Shown: positions 28,493 to 41,300 of the stretch, one piece after another | How positions within the stretch are numbered: position 1 is the stretch's first letter | Layout: the number at the start of each line of letters is the position of its first letter | Assembly: GCA_034687125.1 (NCBI GenBank) | Contig: JAQGBZ010000030.1 | Location: 248,001 to 312,000 of the forward strand | Source of the DNA: Neelides folsomi | Taxonomy: Eukaryota > Arthropoda > Collembola > Neelipleona > Neelidae | Direction: 5' to 3' | DNA: 64,000 bases | Position numbers and translations under genes: made by a program | Notes under the pieces: model-generated | The model's database searches: none | What the model saw: the letters and a program-made list of their open reading frames with translations, nothing else | What the model was told of the DNA's origin: nothing

Positions 28493-28512
28493 TTTAAACG
28501 AACTTTAAACGG
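28493..28512 (+). promoter_or_regulatory. Paired TAAACG motifs, candidate Bar-class sites
   Basis: TTTAAACG at 28493-28500 is repeated directly as TTTAAACGG at 28504-28512, with 11-bp spacing (about one helical turn). From memory, TAAACG is one of the two cores reported for BARHL/Bar homeodomains, the other being TAATTG; a TCAATTGAAT stretch lies just upstream near 28,467. An autoregulatory site is an inference. Confidence 0.25.
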
Positions 28513-29281
28513 TTCACTTACTTTCACGAACTTGAATTTTTGTTCCTTTATTTGCTGCATGTTCCTATTTGTACCTAATAAATCCTTCCATGTGAAATCG
28601 GAATATTAAAGTTCTCAACAAAGGAAATGAAAATGGTTAATGCAATAATTATATTTAATTGCAATTAGCGTTGATGTAAAAAAACGCAAAAAACTGGAAC
28701 TTAGCGAAAAATGCAACCCTCGTTGCATTCGAATTAAAGCTTAAAAGGAAACAAATCAACAAAAATCCTTAATTGCTGGATTTGTCGGGAAGTTAAGAAC
28801 TTGTTGGAGTATTCTTATCATGCATGTCTAATGCTCAACATACCTCCTTAATTTTCATTATCAATTCTCTGTATCAAATCCATGTTCTTCATTTTAGTTT
28901 ATAATTTTATAAGTATAATATTAATTCAACTAATCCTGCTGACTTAATACGTCAAGTGAGTTAATACGTCAAAGGTTCAAAAAATTAGTATATTAAAATA
29001 GTTTTTATTAATTTAATAAAAACTATAAAAACGCAATAATTATTGTATGTAATGCAATGTAATTATATGTATGTGTCTGAACGTAAAGTACATGTAAGTA
29101 GGTACATACCTAAGTACTTATAATGGCAAGTATGTAAGTATGTATTGGTAGTTGGTAGATAACTTTCCTGGTTCCGGAAATAAGCTTAGATTTGAGTAAT
29201 AATAGAAAAAAAGATTTTGAATCAATGGCTTTCAATTATAGAGGAACGCATTTGCTCATTGCTCATTTATATTTCACAGAT

Positions 29282-29362
29282 AAAATGGTTGGTTTTATTA
29301 TAACTTTAAAAATGGTTGGTTTTATTATAACTTTAAAAATGGTTGGTTTTATTATAACTTTA
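29282..29362. repeat. 27-bp tandem repeat, three near-perfect copies
   Basis: The unit contains ATGGTTGGTTTTATTATAAC and repeats with a 27-bp period (ATGG starts at 29285, 29312 and 29339). The period is a multiple of three and the array lies in a 62-codon open frame on the plus strand, so it would read as KMVGFIITL three times. I see no sign that the frame is a real gene. Confidence 0.9.
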
Positions 29363-32300
29363 TATCCATTATTGCATTAGTCGAAGGTGAGGGTTAGACA
29401 TCTGGATAGGGAAACTCCGGATGCTGATAAGAGGAGCTTATTCCATGTTGTTGTTGTTCTTGTTAAGGTTCAACTTTACATATGAAGATTCCTATCTTGG
29501 TGGACAACTAATGCCAAAACCAGGCTAATTCCACATAAAATGAGAGATATAAAATATTTGCTCTCTTATCATCCTTCGAACAGCTCCGAACTTCTGTACA
29601 CACTGAGCGTAATAAATAGGAAAAGAGGAAGCTCAAAAAGAACGAGTAATGATAATTAATCCGAATGCAAATGCAATTCCATCTCAACTTCATTGTGAAG
29701 TAAATTGAAGGGGAAGTGAGAGATAAAATGAGCACTTAATTTCCCTTTATCTCCCAAGGGTCAAGCTAGGCCAATATATACGACGAGAGCTAATTGTACC
29801 AACCCATGTTTTATATCCTTCCAAGTGGTATAGTCAAACTCGTTCCTCACCCCATTTCTACAAAAGATAGGCATGTAATTGGGAAGCAAATAAAATGAGA
29901 GTTAATAAGTGAGAAAAATGAATGATCAATTGGTTCTTTTACCACATCGACAGCAGGAAAATGGTGTGGTCGTCCCCTCCAAACTCATGAGAGAATTGTA
30001 AAATGTAATCATCATCATTGAGCCTAATCATACAGGTAATGAGAAGGGAGAATAATCCCATAGAGTGAAAGAGAAGTAAAAAGGGAGTGAAAAATTTATG
30101 AATTTTGCAGTTTCATGCTCCTCCATATATCTTTCTCTTTTCCTACCTAACTCGATAACTGTACAGGAGAGGCCAAAGGGAGGAATGAGAATCTGTTAAA
30201 GGAGCGAGAATTATTATAAATTAGGATATGGATTGGTTCTCAATTCGAGTCGGTCGTCCCGGTTGTTCTCCTCATCTTTCTTCTGTATAGGAGATCTTAG
30301 GTATGAAGAAGGATAATAAATGAGCGCGTTCCAATGGGATCTGTCACGATTCCAATCATTTCTGCACCGGACGATCGGCTCAACTCCTCACGATCCTTCC
30401 CGACCACCACTACCAAATTATATCATTCAATAGACAATTACTCCTCTCTTTTCCACCAACTGCCGATGAGTTGAGGAGACTCCCTGCCCACCTCCACTCA
30501 CCTTCAATCATCTCTCTTTCGGCCACTCCTCACCTCCTCACATTCAATGAGAAAAACCAGACGAGAGACGCCACGAGCATTCACAGACAATTCCCCATTA
30601 AGTACCATCATGGGACGATTGAATAGACATTCAATTCTCTCGTATTTGAGAAACCGTATAATACAAAAATGTAAAAAGTACAAATTAGAAATAAATGGCA
30701 AAAAAGGCATTTAGCAAATCTTGGTCCATTTGAGATTCTTTCTATACTTCTACGTAATTGTATTTTTCAGAAAGGGGAAATTAACCAATTTGTCAATTTA
30801 ACCATTTAGAGAAAGAAACGGATGGGCGTAGTTTTTATCGCTGTTTCCCAACAGATGTGATGGGAGATTAAGGGAATTTAGAAATAAAAGGGAGCGTCTT
30901 ATGGGCCCTTTATTGAGAAACAACTTTGTTTGGCCTGGAAGTGGCTTTTAGTATTAAAAGGACGTTGGTTGTCCGTAAGGAGTTCGGAATGCCTGGAAGT
31001 GGAGACGGATTGTCTTGAGAGTGAGACTCCCAGTGCATTTAATTTCGAAAGACAAGGAGAGATTAAACATTATATCTATCATTTAAGGGAGTGAGAATAA
31101 GGAGGAATTGGATATCATTATAAGGGATCTTGGCGACCACTTTTTGCCTCCCCTTTTAACTTCTCGAAGGAGCTGGAAGGAGCAAATCAAGCGCCACTAC
31201 CAAAACCTTGTTCGGAAAAGAAAGATAATGAGGAGAAGAGCGCCGAAATCTCATCGGCCCCATTGTCCTCAAACTCTTGGTAAAGAAAAGGAGCCGAATT
31301 GACTCTTACTTAACCGAACTTAATAACTATAATACACCTCCTTCCCTTCTCATACTCTCATCATTTAAATAAGAGCAGTCGTAGGTCTGCCATTACGATC
31401 CTCTTCTATTTATTTGTATTATTATCTTTCCTAGTAGCATACATACCCCCGATGATGGTACTAAGTCATTCTAATTAATTTGGTCCAGGCGGCTTTTTGT
31501 TCCCTGTGTGAATACTTCCACCTGTCCACCCTGCACCGAGCGTGTGATGGTTATTATATTATTACAACCCTCCCTCACCCTCCCTCATATAATGTCAATC
31601 CATAATTTCCCGACTCGAGCCCAATTTATGCTCTTGACTCGAGTCCGGAGTCAAACAATGCCATGGATGATGATGCGGGATTTCTATTATCCCTCGCTTC
31701 CGGCTCTACTAACTAAATACTGTCTCTCCCCAACCTGCCACACAATATATTCAATACACCTTTTTTCACTTCACTCTGTTCACTCTATTTAGGATTGAAT
31801 AAAACACCCCTTACATATTTCATTATTAGTGTCTAAAAGAGTTTACCAACTTTTATAAAACTCTTTAAGTTCGCATCAACTGCTCTACATAACATGGTGC
31901 TAATGGCGCATTACTTATAATTATAAATGAGCATACACATTATTACCTTTCTATTTTATATTCATAAAAGACCTCTCTTTCCTCTCGTTCTTCACTGGAC
32001 AAAAGTGACCAGTTGGTCGGAACAAGCAAGGTGATTCTAGTAATTGAGATTAAAATAGTATCCAAGAGAGGAAGCATTTTCTTCCATCCTCATTCGGAAT
32101 AAATACTTGTGAGAGCGCAGGAGGCAGTTAAAGGTATTCTATATGGGGTTAAGAACGGAAGGGAGAATAATTTGATTAGGCGCCCGACTCCGACTCCAAT
32201 CTGAAAAGACTGGAAAACTCCATTCTTCTCTTCTGCTCCAGTCGCCTCCTTGATTACTATGGCCCTTCGGAAACCCAAACTCTCTCACCAACCTCAATCC

Positions 32301-35270
32301 ACAATCCCATCATACAGACAAAGTTGCTTACATACATAATCAACACATAAGAAACCATGTGTATGTATCCTAGTAAGTACATTTGTTACACACAGTACAT
32401 ATGTATAAATAATAAATAGGCAGAATTTCCCTTTTGATAATAAGCAATATCGTATTGTTCTTCTCATTTTATCATCATCATCAAATCATCGTCATATTAA
32501 ACTCTATTAAGCCTTTCGGTTTGTGTGAGAGCCAACGATCAAAAAACCATTAAGACCTGGACTTTATAAACTAATGTTCAATTCGACTCGACTGCTAATG
32601 TGAAGGAAGGAGACGTCTGTTCTGGAACAAAATGGTAGTTTATAAACCCCCAATACATTTTTCACATAAATTCCATCATGATCGTGGAGCCGTTGAATGG
32701 ATACAGAGGTTTTTAAACGCATTTACTACTACGTTATTTCTTCTTGCTAATCACACATTCTTTGAGAGCATTTCTCCCTATACTCAACATTACATGTTCT
32801 TTTGACCCTCCAACGTATTATTTGTAGAGCACGCAAAACCAATTGATTGAAAACTCCTTTCATCTTCCTTCAATTAGGCCAATTACTCTTCTCCTTCACT
32901 CCCATTGACTTCAAAGGGTGTCATTCTCTAAAATTCCTCTTAAAGCGTAGAATTTAAAAAGTTTCCCAAACTCCTTTGCTTTTTTTAATCTCGACAATAA
33001 AAGTTTCAGAAAAGGTCTCAAACTTTGTATTTAACAATTAGTAAGAATTATCTGAACCATAAAAAATTTTTTTGCAAAGGATTTTTGAATCCTCAATGTG
33101 CAAAATGAACTTTTGAGTTAAGTTTTGCACGGTGAGAAAAATTCACATTTTGGAGAGGTCCAAGGGTTAAATTAAATTTCAAGGGTTTCCAGTGATTGTA
33201 CATAATGCCCTTTGTTTAAAAGACATTTAGGTGGAATGGATAAAGGAGAGTTTTTACGATTGCCGTAAAACCACTACTGTTTCTTTTTACCTCTTTTTAG
33301 TTTGAGAAATTTAGTAGGGGAAAAATGGTAGGGCAATTTACCTTTCTCTTTTTCTCTCCGCGGCTTCTTCATTCTCATCTCTTGAACAAAGTTGTTGGGG
33401 AAGGGAGTGTGAAGGGCCATTAGCTCTCATATCTGTGGGAGGATGTGGAGCAGACACATTTCACGAGGCTTCATCTCGTTAGGACGTTGAGGGAGTAATT
33501 AGAATAGGCATTTTCAAGGCATTGCGGCCATAAAACCCCTTTTGGCATTTCCACTCTCTCAAATTGCAAATTGGGCATTATATATCTCCTTTACGTAGTT
33601 GAGCCTCCACGGCTACTTCTCATTATATGGGTTAAAGGTTACATTACCATGCATAATTATACCACTCTTGCGTCCTAAAATGGAATAAAGAAAAAAGGAG
33701 CTGAACTGAACCATGGCAGATAATTGTAATTATACTCCACCACTCGGCCAATCGCAAATTTTTCTCAATATGAACTCTACATTATACAAATGAGAGTAAT
33801 GCATTGCATAGTGCATAGGAGTGCAAATAAATAATTTAATTACTTATTAGATGAAAGAGTAGAGATTGGCAATGGTTTTTATACTTTTAAAGGGTAAAGA
33901 GGAAGGTTCAACAATTAACTTGAGGAAATGTCATGTTACATTTTCCTAACTATTCTTACCGGGGGATTCGTAATTACGAGAACACTTTTGTAAGGCGTAA
34001 GAGCTAATAATCGCTCAGGATTTTTGAAACAAGAATAATTTAGATACTCATCGACATTTAGACGGATCTGAAATTTGAAACTTATGTTGTATTACACACA
34101 ATTGACTTCCACTTGATCTCCCACTACTTCTCGTTCCACGCCATATACAAGTCTAATCTTCTTTGTTTTAATGTTAGTTTAATTCCCATTAACAGAAACT
34201 TTTCTTTAATTTCTTCATTTATTTCATCCAACGCTCAAGCTTGTTTGCTTTAATGAGCAAAACCATAACTTTACATTTCATTTTTGAGAGTCTGTTTAAG
34301 TCATTGAAATGTTCTGTGCTTTACAGCAGGCTTAATTGGCCTCCGCATCTGTAAAAATGTTTATCTTTATAGGTAAATTATTCCATTTTAATCAGATATC
34401 AAATGAAGAGGCATTTTTATACATAAAAGGTTAATACGAGATTATTAAAATACCAACTGTATGTGCTACATAGTTTATGCATTTATGTATAGTTGGTTCT
34501 TATGCTTAATGTTAGCTCATTATTATTATTAAGATTTTCTATAAATTAACTTGCATTTAGACTTTTTTGAGCCTTTGAGCACATATAATTTTTATTCCAA
34601 ATGATAAATTACGTTTTAATCTCTGCATAGGCGCATAAATATCTTTAAAGTTCTTTCACGCTTCAAGACTTGACTATTTTATTTTTTCGGACATAAAATA
34701 TGCATTATTAAGATTAATCAATTTTCAAGATCCTTTTACCAAATAAATACTTAATCTTTTGTTAGAACCTTAGAACAAAGTAAACATGATAAAATAATAA
34801 AGCATTTTAAAGATAGATGAAAATTATTTTAAAAAGCAAAAATAGCAATGTATTTATATTACATATTTTTTATTCGTATGTTTCATTTTTTAATCACTAT
34901 AATGAATATTTCATGAACTACTCACACACATTAAAACGATGTCAATTTTGAGAAAAGAATGTGCTAAGGAAAGGCTGTAAAGCCATGCACATGCCATTTG
35001 TATTCAAAGTGTGAAAATTATAATTTTGTGAAATGAAAGGTAATGAATAAGAAGACTCGTCCTCGTCGCCCGAGTCAAATGGGAAGTTGGTGAGGCGATG
35101 ATGTTGGGGGAAGAAGAAAGAGAATAAAGTGACGGGAAGTTTTATTTGTATGTAATAGTAATGGATAGTAAGAGGAGAAAATGCCGTCGACTGTAAAAGG
35201 AGACGGTATAAGGTAGAAGATGAAGAAGTATAACCCAGACTCTGGATCGTAAAATAAAAGTAATTGTACA

Positions 35271-35315
35271 GATAGTTTTATATAGATCTAGGATAGTTTT
35301 CTATAGAGCTAGGAT
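35271..35315. repeat. 21-bp tandem duplication
   Basis: Two copies of GATAGTTTT(A/C)TATAGA(T/G)CTAG stand head to tail, followed by the start of a third (GAT). The copies differ at two positions. The GATAG and TCTAG words give weak dyad symmetry. Confidence 0.8.
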
Positions 35316-38300
35316 TGGCAAATCTGAGTATCCTCCTCTTTCCTTGCTGGAGCCTCTCTTGGGACAGTGCAACTCGTTTACGGCCGAGATTTCCCCTCTC
35401 CGTCAGCTCATGAATAGGAAATAAAGGAAAACCCATTATCACGCCATCCTGAATGAAGAGAGAGACGCGGAGACGAGGAGAGGACGAATCAGAAAGATTT
35501 GCGCTCTCTGCATACGAATGGGGAGGCGGGCGAAAATTGGGAGTCCTTCGCTCCTACACCGAACTCCCTTTGAAGCGACACAGAAACAGATCTTGTTTCC
35601 ACTCAACATCCACTCTACATGGCATAATGCTCTGATATGAAATATGAAGGAGTCAAAATGCCCGGACTCACAAAATCACTCCCTTTTTATCTCCGGAAAA
35701 CCCGATGACAGTCCTTATTGACTCGGTGATGTTATGTGCACCGTTGGGTCTCCCAACGACACACCCACAATCCTCGAGATCTTTTTTCACATTTATTTGA
35801 ATCTTCAATGGGATAAATTACCTTTCTACATGCCAACCACGGTCCTTTGGGCATAGCCGAGTGAATAGATTATGATTCAAAAGCCCATATCTTGCACTCC
35901 ATTGCGACTGAGCCGAACCGCAGAATCCTATTAGAGATCATCTTGTGCATATAAACTTCATTAAAGGGGGGATTGGAGTGAGTGAAAAGGAAGGATTCGG
36001 GTCTTTATGGCCAAACTTCGTACATTAATATACTTAAGATAGGAAGGAAAAGCATCTGAGAAATTTTCCATTTACCCTGGAAAATGAGCCTTTAGGGTCC
36101 GTGGGGTCGTCGCATAAATAAAATCTCTTTGCCCATTTTATTCCTTTTTCCGCAGCTTTCTCCACTCTTGTATAAACTTTCCTCATTTTTCCGACACGCC
36201 CAAATTCTTCATTTCAACCTCCATGGGACACAAAAAGAAAAAGTTTTCAATGGTAGTTAGCATAAGTTATGGGATTAATACTCAGTAGATTATACTACAT
36301 ATTGTCATATGTATTTAACCATAATACAATATTCAGTGTATTCATCACATTCATATTAATGTGAATAATTTATTAATTTAATGTAATATTAAATCATCAA
36401 GAAGCAACATTTAATTATTAAATGGCTTAAACAAGGAAATGTAAGTAACATAAGTAAGTACAAATATGCATTGTTGAGTAAGTTTATGCTAGTACAACTT
36501 AATTTTATTTTACTTTTAATGTACAAAGATCTTTGTGCTAAGCCAATCAATCATGAAGTGTATTAATGGGGAGAGTAAAAGCCCATTTATCTGATGTGTT
36601 GAGAGTTTGAGAGCGCGTTGGAAGACTAGTGAGGATAAAATTTATTAGGGTTATTTGTCCTTGTTTGTGGGCGTATGAGGGAAATAAAAGGGAGAGGAGA
36701 GTGGATGATTGAATGAGTGGGTTTGGAAGGTTCATCATCTCCATCGTTGAAATGGGGAACCACATCGTAGATTATTTTGAGTAGCCGCTCTGGATGTAAA
36801 AGGACTCGATCGTGACGGCCGACGAAGGGTCGAAAGTGTCGATTGTTGATCTAATCTCAAAGTTTACTACAGTTTAACCCCCATAGGGCAGAGAAGGGTC
36901 TTGTGAGTTGTGGGAATCGGATCCGAGTATTAAGCGTTCCGGGAGACTCGTCTCGGAGTGTACATAATATAGTGTATTACAAACCCCGAAACCTCCGCTT
37001 CCCCTCCAACTCCCATAAAATGGAATTTGAATGAGGCGATGGGACGATAAGTGGGAAAGTGAATGGCTCTTAATCGTTTATTACGGCCCTAATGACGGAG
37101 GCACATGCAAAACCCTTGTCGTCCCCATTAACTCCGTGTTTTGGAGGATAGCGGCCTGTTTGGAGCCCACAATTAGAGTTCAATTCGGGCCTGGTTCAAA
37201 ATATGCATTTACTTACATATTACCACTCCGTGTGGTGGGGTATAGCATGCAATGTCGCCCACGACCATATTCAGTTACAACCTCACGGCAGTTTGTCCCT
37301 TGTAATGGACAAGGGCATAAAAACACACGGACTGATTGCTCCCATAAGAGAAGGTCCGGAAATGGTGAAAGTATACGTTCTTCCTCCTCGGAGCCTCTTT
37401 TGTCCGGAAGTCATTAACACTAAGGTGGAGGGCCTCAACGGCCCAAATGTCTCTCCCCCTTCTCACCTCCACGAAAGTGAGCCGACGAAGTAATCATAGC
37501 CCACGAGAGCCGCCTCGGCCCTTTAAGTAAAATGCCTAATGGATCCGACGCACGAGCCGTTTGAGGTGATGGCTATGAGTGTTATAATAAAAGTATATTG
37601 GCTAATATGATCGAGAACGATCTGAACGAAGATACAACATACCCTTTGATTTATTCTCCTTGTAAATGCAAATTTGAAGGGAAAGATAAATTAGTGCTTC
37701 CGGCTTTTGAGATCCCTTCGCCCGCTTTGTGATAATGGGTACTGAGGATAATAGATTGGGCAAATAAGGAACATAAAGGGAAGTCAACGAGCGAAGTGAA
37801 GTGGGGACGGACTGTGTGTAAATGGAGTGAGATCCTTTCCTAAGTGCTCTTCAACTCCAGCACTTACCAACTCACTTCCAAGGGTGGACAAATGCAAATC
37901 ATATTGTAAATGAGTGTTAAAGAACCTAAAGGCGGCTGCAGACGACCATGTAATGACATTAAGAGCTAAATAATACGAGGCAGAAATAATGAATAAACCC
38001 TCGCACTTCATTGCATGTTAAATCCCTTCTATATTTGGGCTCTCGGGCTCTTCTAATGTTCGGAAGTCGGAAATGGTCCAAGTGTGGGTTTCTGGGCTTT
38101 AGAACACTTTAAGTGTGATGGCCAATGAGAAAATGCAGATATAAATGTAATTTAGACTCGCTCTTATTACACTTTTAAAACTCGTTCTTACACTTGCTTA
38201 ATAATAGCACTAATACGATCCTTCTTCTGCACGATCCTATGTTTTTGCATTGCAGCTTTTTATTCAAAGCTCAAGTATTGAATTGTTCAAAAGAGCTTAA

Positions 38301-41300
38301 AGAGGAAAAATAATAGAAGAAAGAATGAAAATAATAATAAAATAATAGCAACTTGATGTTTCAAACAAAGAGGGGCTAGATGAAACTCCGGAAGTCATTA
38401 TGGCTCATAATAGAAAATGGGAATAAACAGGAGTGGGGAGGTTTTGTGTTATTTATTCCAAGCCCTGGCTTCGGAATTCGGAGGAGGACGGTAAATAAAA
38501 AGGAGAGGCTTTAAATCCCCCTATTACCCGTGTCCAATGGAGAAAATCAATATTGCGGCGTCCTTAATGGATACTCCATGACAGCTTCTTCCCCCCGTTC
38601 AATTCCCATCTCTCTCTTACCGATTTCCCAACGACCCCTTCATCTCCTTTGTTTAGAGTTGTAATAGGGTAACTAAATGACCCTACTTTCCTCCTTCCGA
38701 TTTCCGCTGCTCCAACTCGCTCGAGGACTCCTCTTTGTTTTAAATCCCGACTCCAATCTTTCCCATCCTCCTTCCGTCTCTGTAATTAATCTTCTCTCTA
38801 AAACCCCTTTTAGCCAACTTATCCTCATTACAACAAAGCAATAATTCATCCGGCCCTTTATAATGCTTTAGCTATTCCAACTAACCACTCACCATTACTC
38901 TGAAATATATCATTTCTGAAACTCTCATTTTAAGTACGTTTATAATGCTCACTCACTCACAGTATTACATAAAGTCATAGTAGAATCATTCGTGTTGCAG
39001 AATTTTAAAAATGCGGGAGTGTGGAGTTGGGTTCTGATAAATAAATGCTCCTTGATAATTGTGATGATAAATAAATAAATCCCCCCAATGAAATGGAAGT
39101 TAAAGGAGCTTAAGAAGAACATCAATTATTTTCAGGTTTTCTTAATGAACTTAAATCCTTTTTTATCTTTCCAGTCTTACTTGATATGTGAGAGATTATA
39201 ATTGAAGGATGAAAGGAATCTTCAACTAATTAAAAGTATTAACATTTCTCGCAACGCTGGGTCGAAATTATTAATATTTTATAAAACACTATTGAACATC
39301 TCGTACGCAATGATTCGCGTCAGGAAAGAGAGAAAAAGCGAGATTAATCCTCTACTATAATTATCCTCGTTTTGGAAGGAAGTAAGGATTAAAAGGTGTG
39401 TGAAAACGAGTATAACTGATTTTTCGTTCGGCCCTTTATTTGTTGTTCACTCACCTCTAGGTATGATATGTAATAATATGTAATAAAAGTAATAATGACA
39501 AGCATGCTATGGCCGTTATCTAAATATTATCGGTATACACATAAGTACACATAAAAATGAGTATGTGCTATAATCAAAACCTTGCAAAGATTCGAGTTTA
39601 ACCTATCTTTATCATACATTAAATAAATGAAAAAATAATTATTCCTTTGATGTACAGTTTAATTATAAGTTTTGTTTGGTTGTGAGAATTTGAAAGAATA
39701 TACCTAAGATATATGATATTAAGTAAAGTATAAAAAGATATATAAATATATTTTTTATATGGAGGTGTTTTATATAATTTTATTTTCTTTCACTTCGGAC
39801 CCTGCAATCGAATTAATGGTTGAATGAAATATCCTCTCGTCGACTTTTGTGTAATATTATAATGAGTAAAACTGTGGTTTTTAAACACAATTAAATTGTA
39901 TTTACTTTTCTCGCTAATTTAAGGTCTGAATGGAATAATTTAATGCATGGGTCAAGCAACGTATCAATTATGGACAATAAGGATGTGGACGTGAAAGTAC
40001 TGCTAAATCCCAGGCATTCATAATATGTATTAAACGCAGGAGCAATTATTTCCACTTCCTCCATTAGAAATCTATTCAAGAATGAAAATTGATGAAGCTT
40101 TTCCTTTAGTTAATGTTCACTTGTTCAATTGCAGTTAAATATTTATGAAAGAAATTGGCAAATGGTATGAAATTGCTATTAAATTCTACCTTGTGTCATT
40201 TTTAAATTCAAAAGCGCGAGCGTCAATGTGTGGGAATAAATAATGAGTTGTTAATTATTGTCTTATTGTTAGTAAATATCTACAAATATGGCTAATGTTC
40301 CATAATGGTCATTGAGGTAAGTCATTCAAAATGAATTAACGCTTACTCAATCGTATCACTGTTGAGAGGTTTCTGTTTCACTTGGTTTGTTAACTTTATT
40401 AGCGAGTGTTGAGTATTTTATGTATTTGATTTACTATTTAATTATTTATAATTCACCAATGAATTATTATTATATTTTATTATTAATACAATCACTGAAT
40501 CTATTAAAATTTTATGTGTTACACCATTTAAACTCTTGCACATCCGTTAAAACCATAAATTATAATCCATTAAGACCAATAAACAATTAGTTGGCAGTTT
40601 CCTTGAATGGTACATTAAATTTATTAATGGTTTTTACCACTGTGCAAAATCATAATTTGAATTAAAATTGCCTTTAGTTTTTTCAGCCTAAACATCATAT
40701 TTATACTTAAACAAAAAAGTGGTTATCAATTTATTTATAACAACCTCATTTTGTTTTTATACTCCAATTTACAAAAGTTTGATCGAGAATTTTGCCAGAC
40801 AATGAGTTATTAATGGCACAGTTTGTAGCCATTGAAAGTCGAAAATGAGATGTGAATGAAAGTGGGAGGGCCGAATTGGTCGTGAAGGCTTATCGGAAAT
40901 TGGATCACGTCTTGCCCCCAAAATTGGCAATCATAAAGCAAATTCAAACTATATTCAACCTCAAAACCAAGACCATCAATAACCACCAGAGTCACCGCTC
41001 TCATTCCTCCCCATATTCCTCAAGGCTCCTTACAATCCTCCATATAAACGAAGACTGGAAGCAGAATTAGATTAAATATAAATACATAACACATTCCACT
41101 CACTTGGGACTTTCTTCAAAACTCGAGAAAGGAATAAGAATTTGTCCACCAGAAATGAATGAAAAACAAACATTCAATGTATTTTCAATTTTTTCAACGT
41201 CTTGTATATTTTTCATACAAAATTGATAAAATATTGTGATAGGAAAAATATATTCATAGATAACAGTGGCTTAAGTGGTTGGATTTTGTATGATAAATAC

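Noticed and set aside
36619-36632. A 14-nt exact match to the 5' end of microRNA miR-7 (TGGAAGACTAGTGA)
   Set aside because: The following bases do not match miR-7 and the flanks show no complementary arm able to form a precursor hairpin. A 14-mer match among many known microRNAs can arise by chance in 64 kb.
37031-37493. Overlapping plus-strand frames of 128 and 96 codons, with an antisense frame
   Set aside because: Three frames open at once in a GC-richer block indicates a lack of stops by composition; none resembles a known protein.
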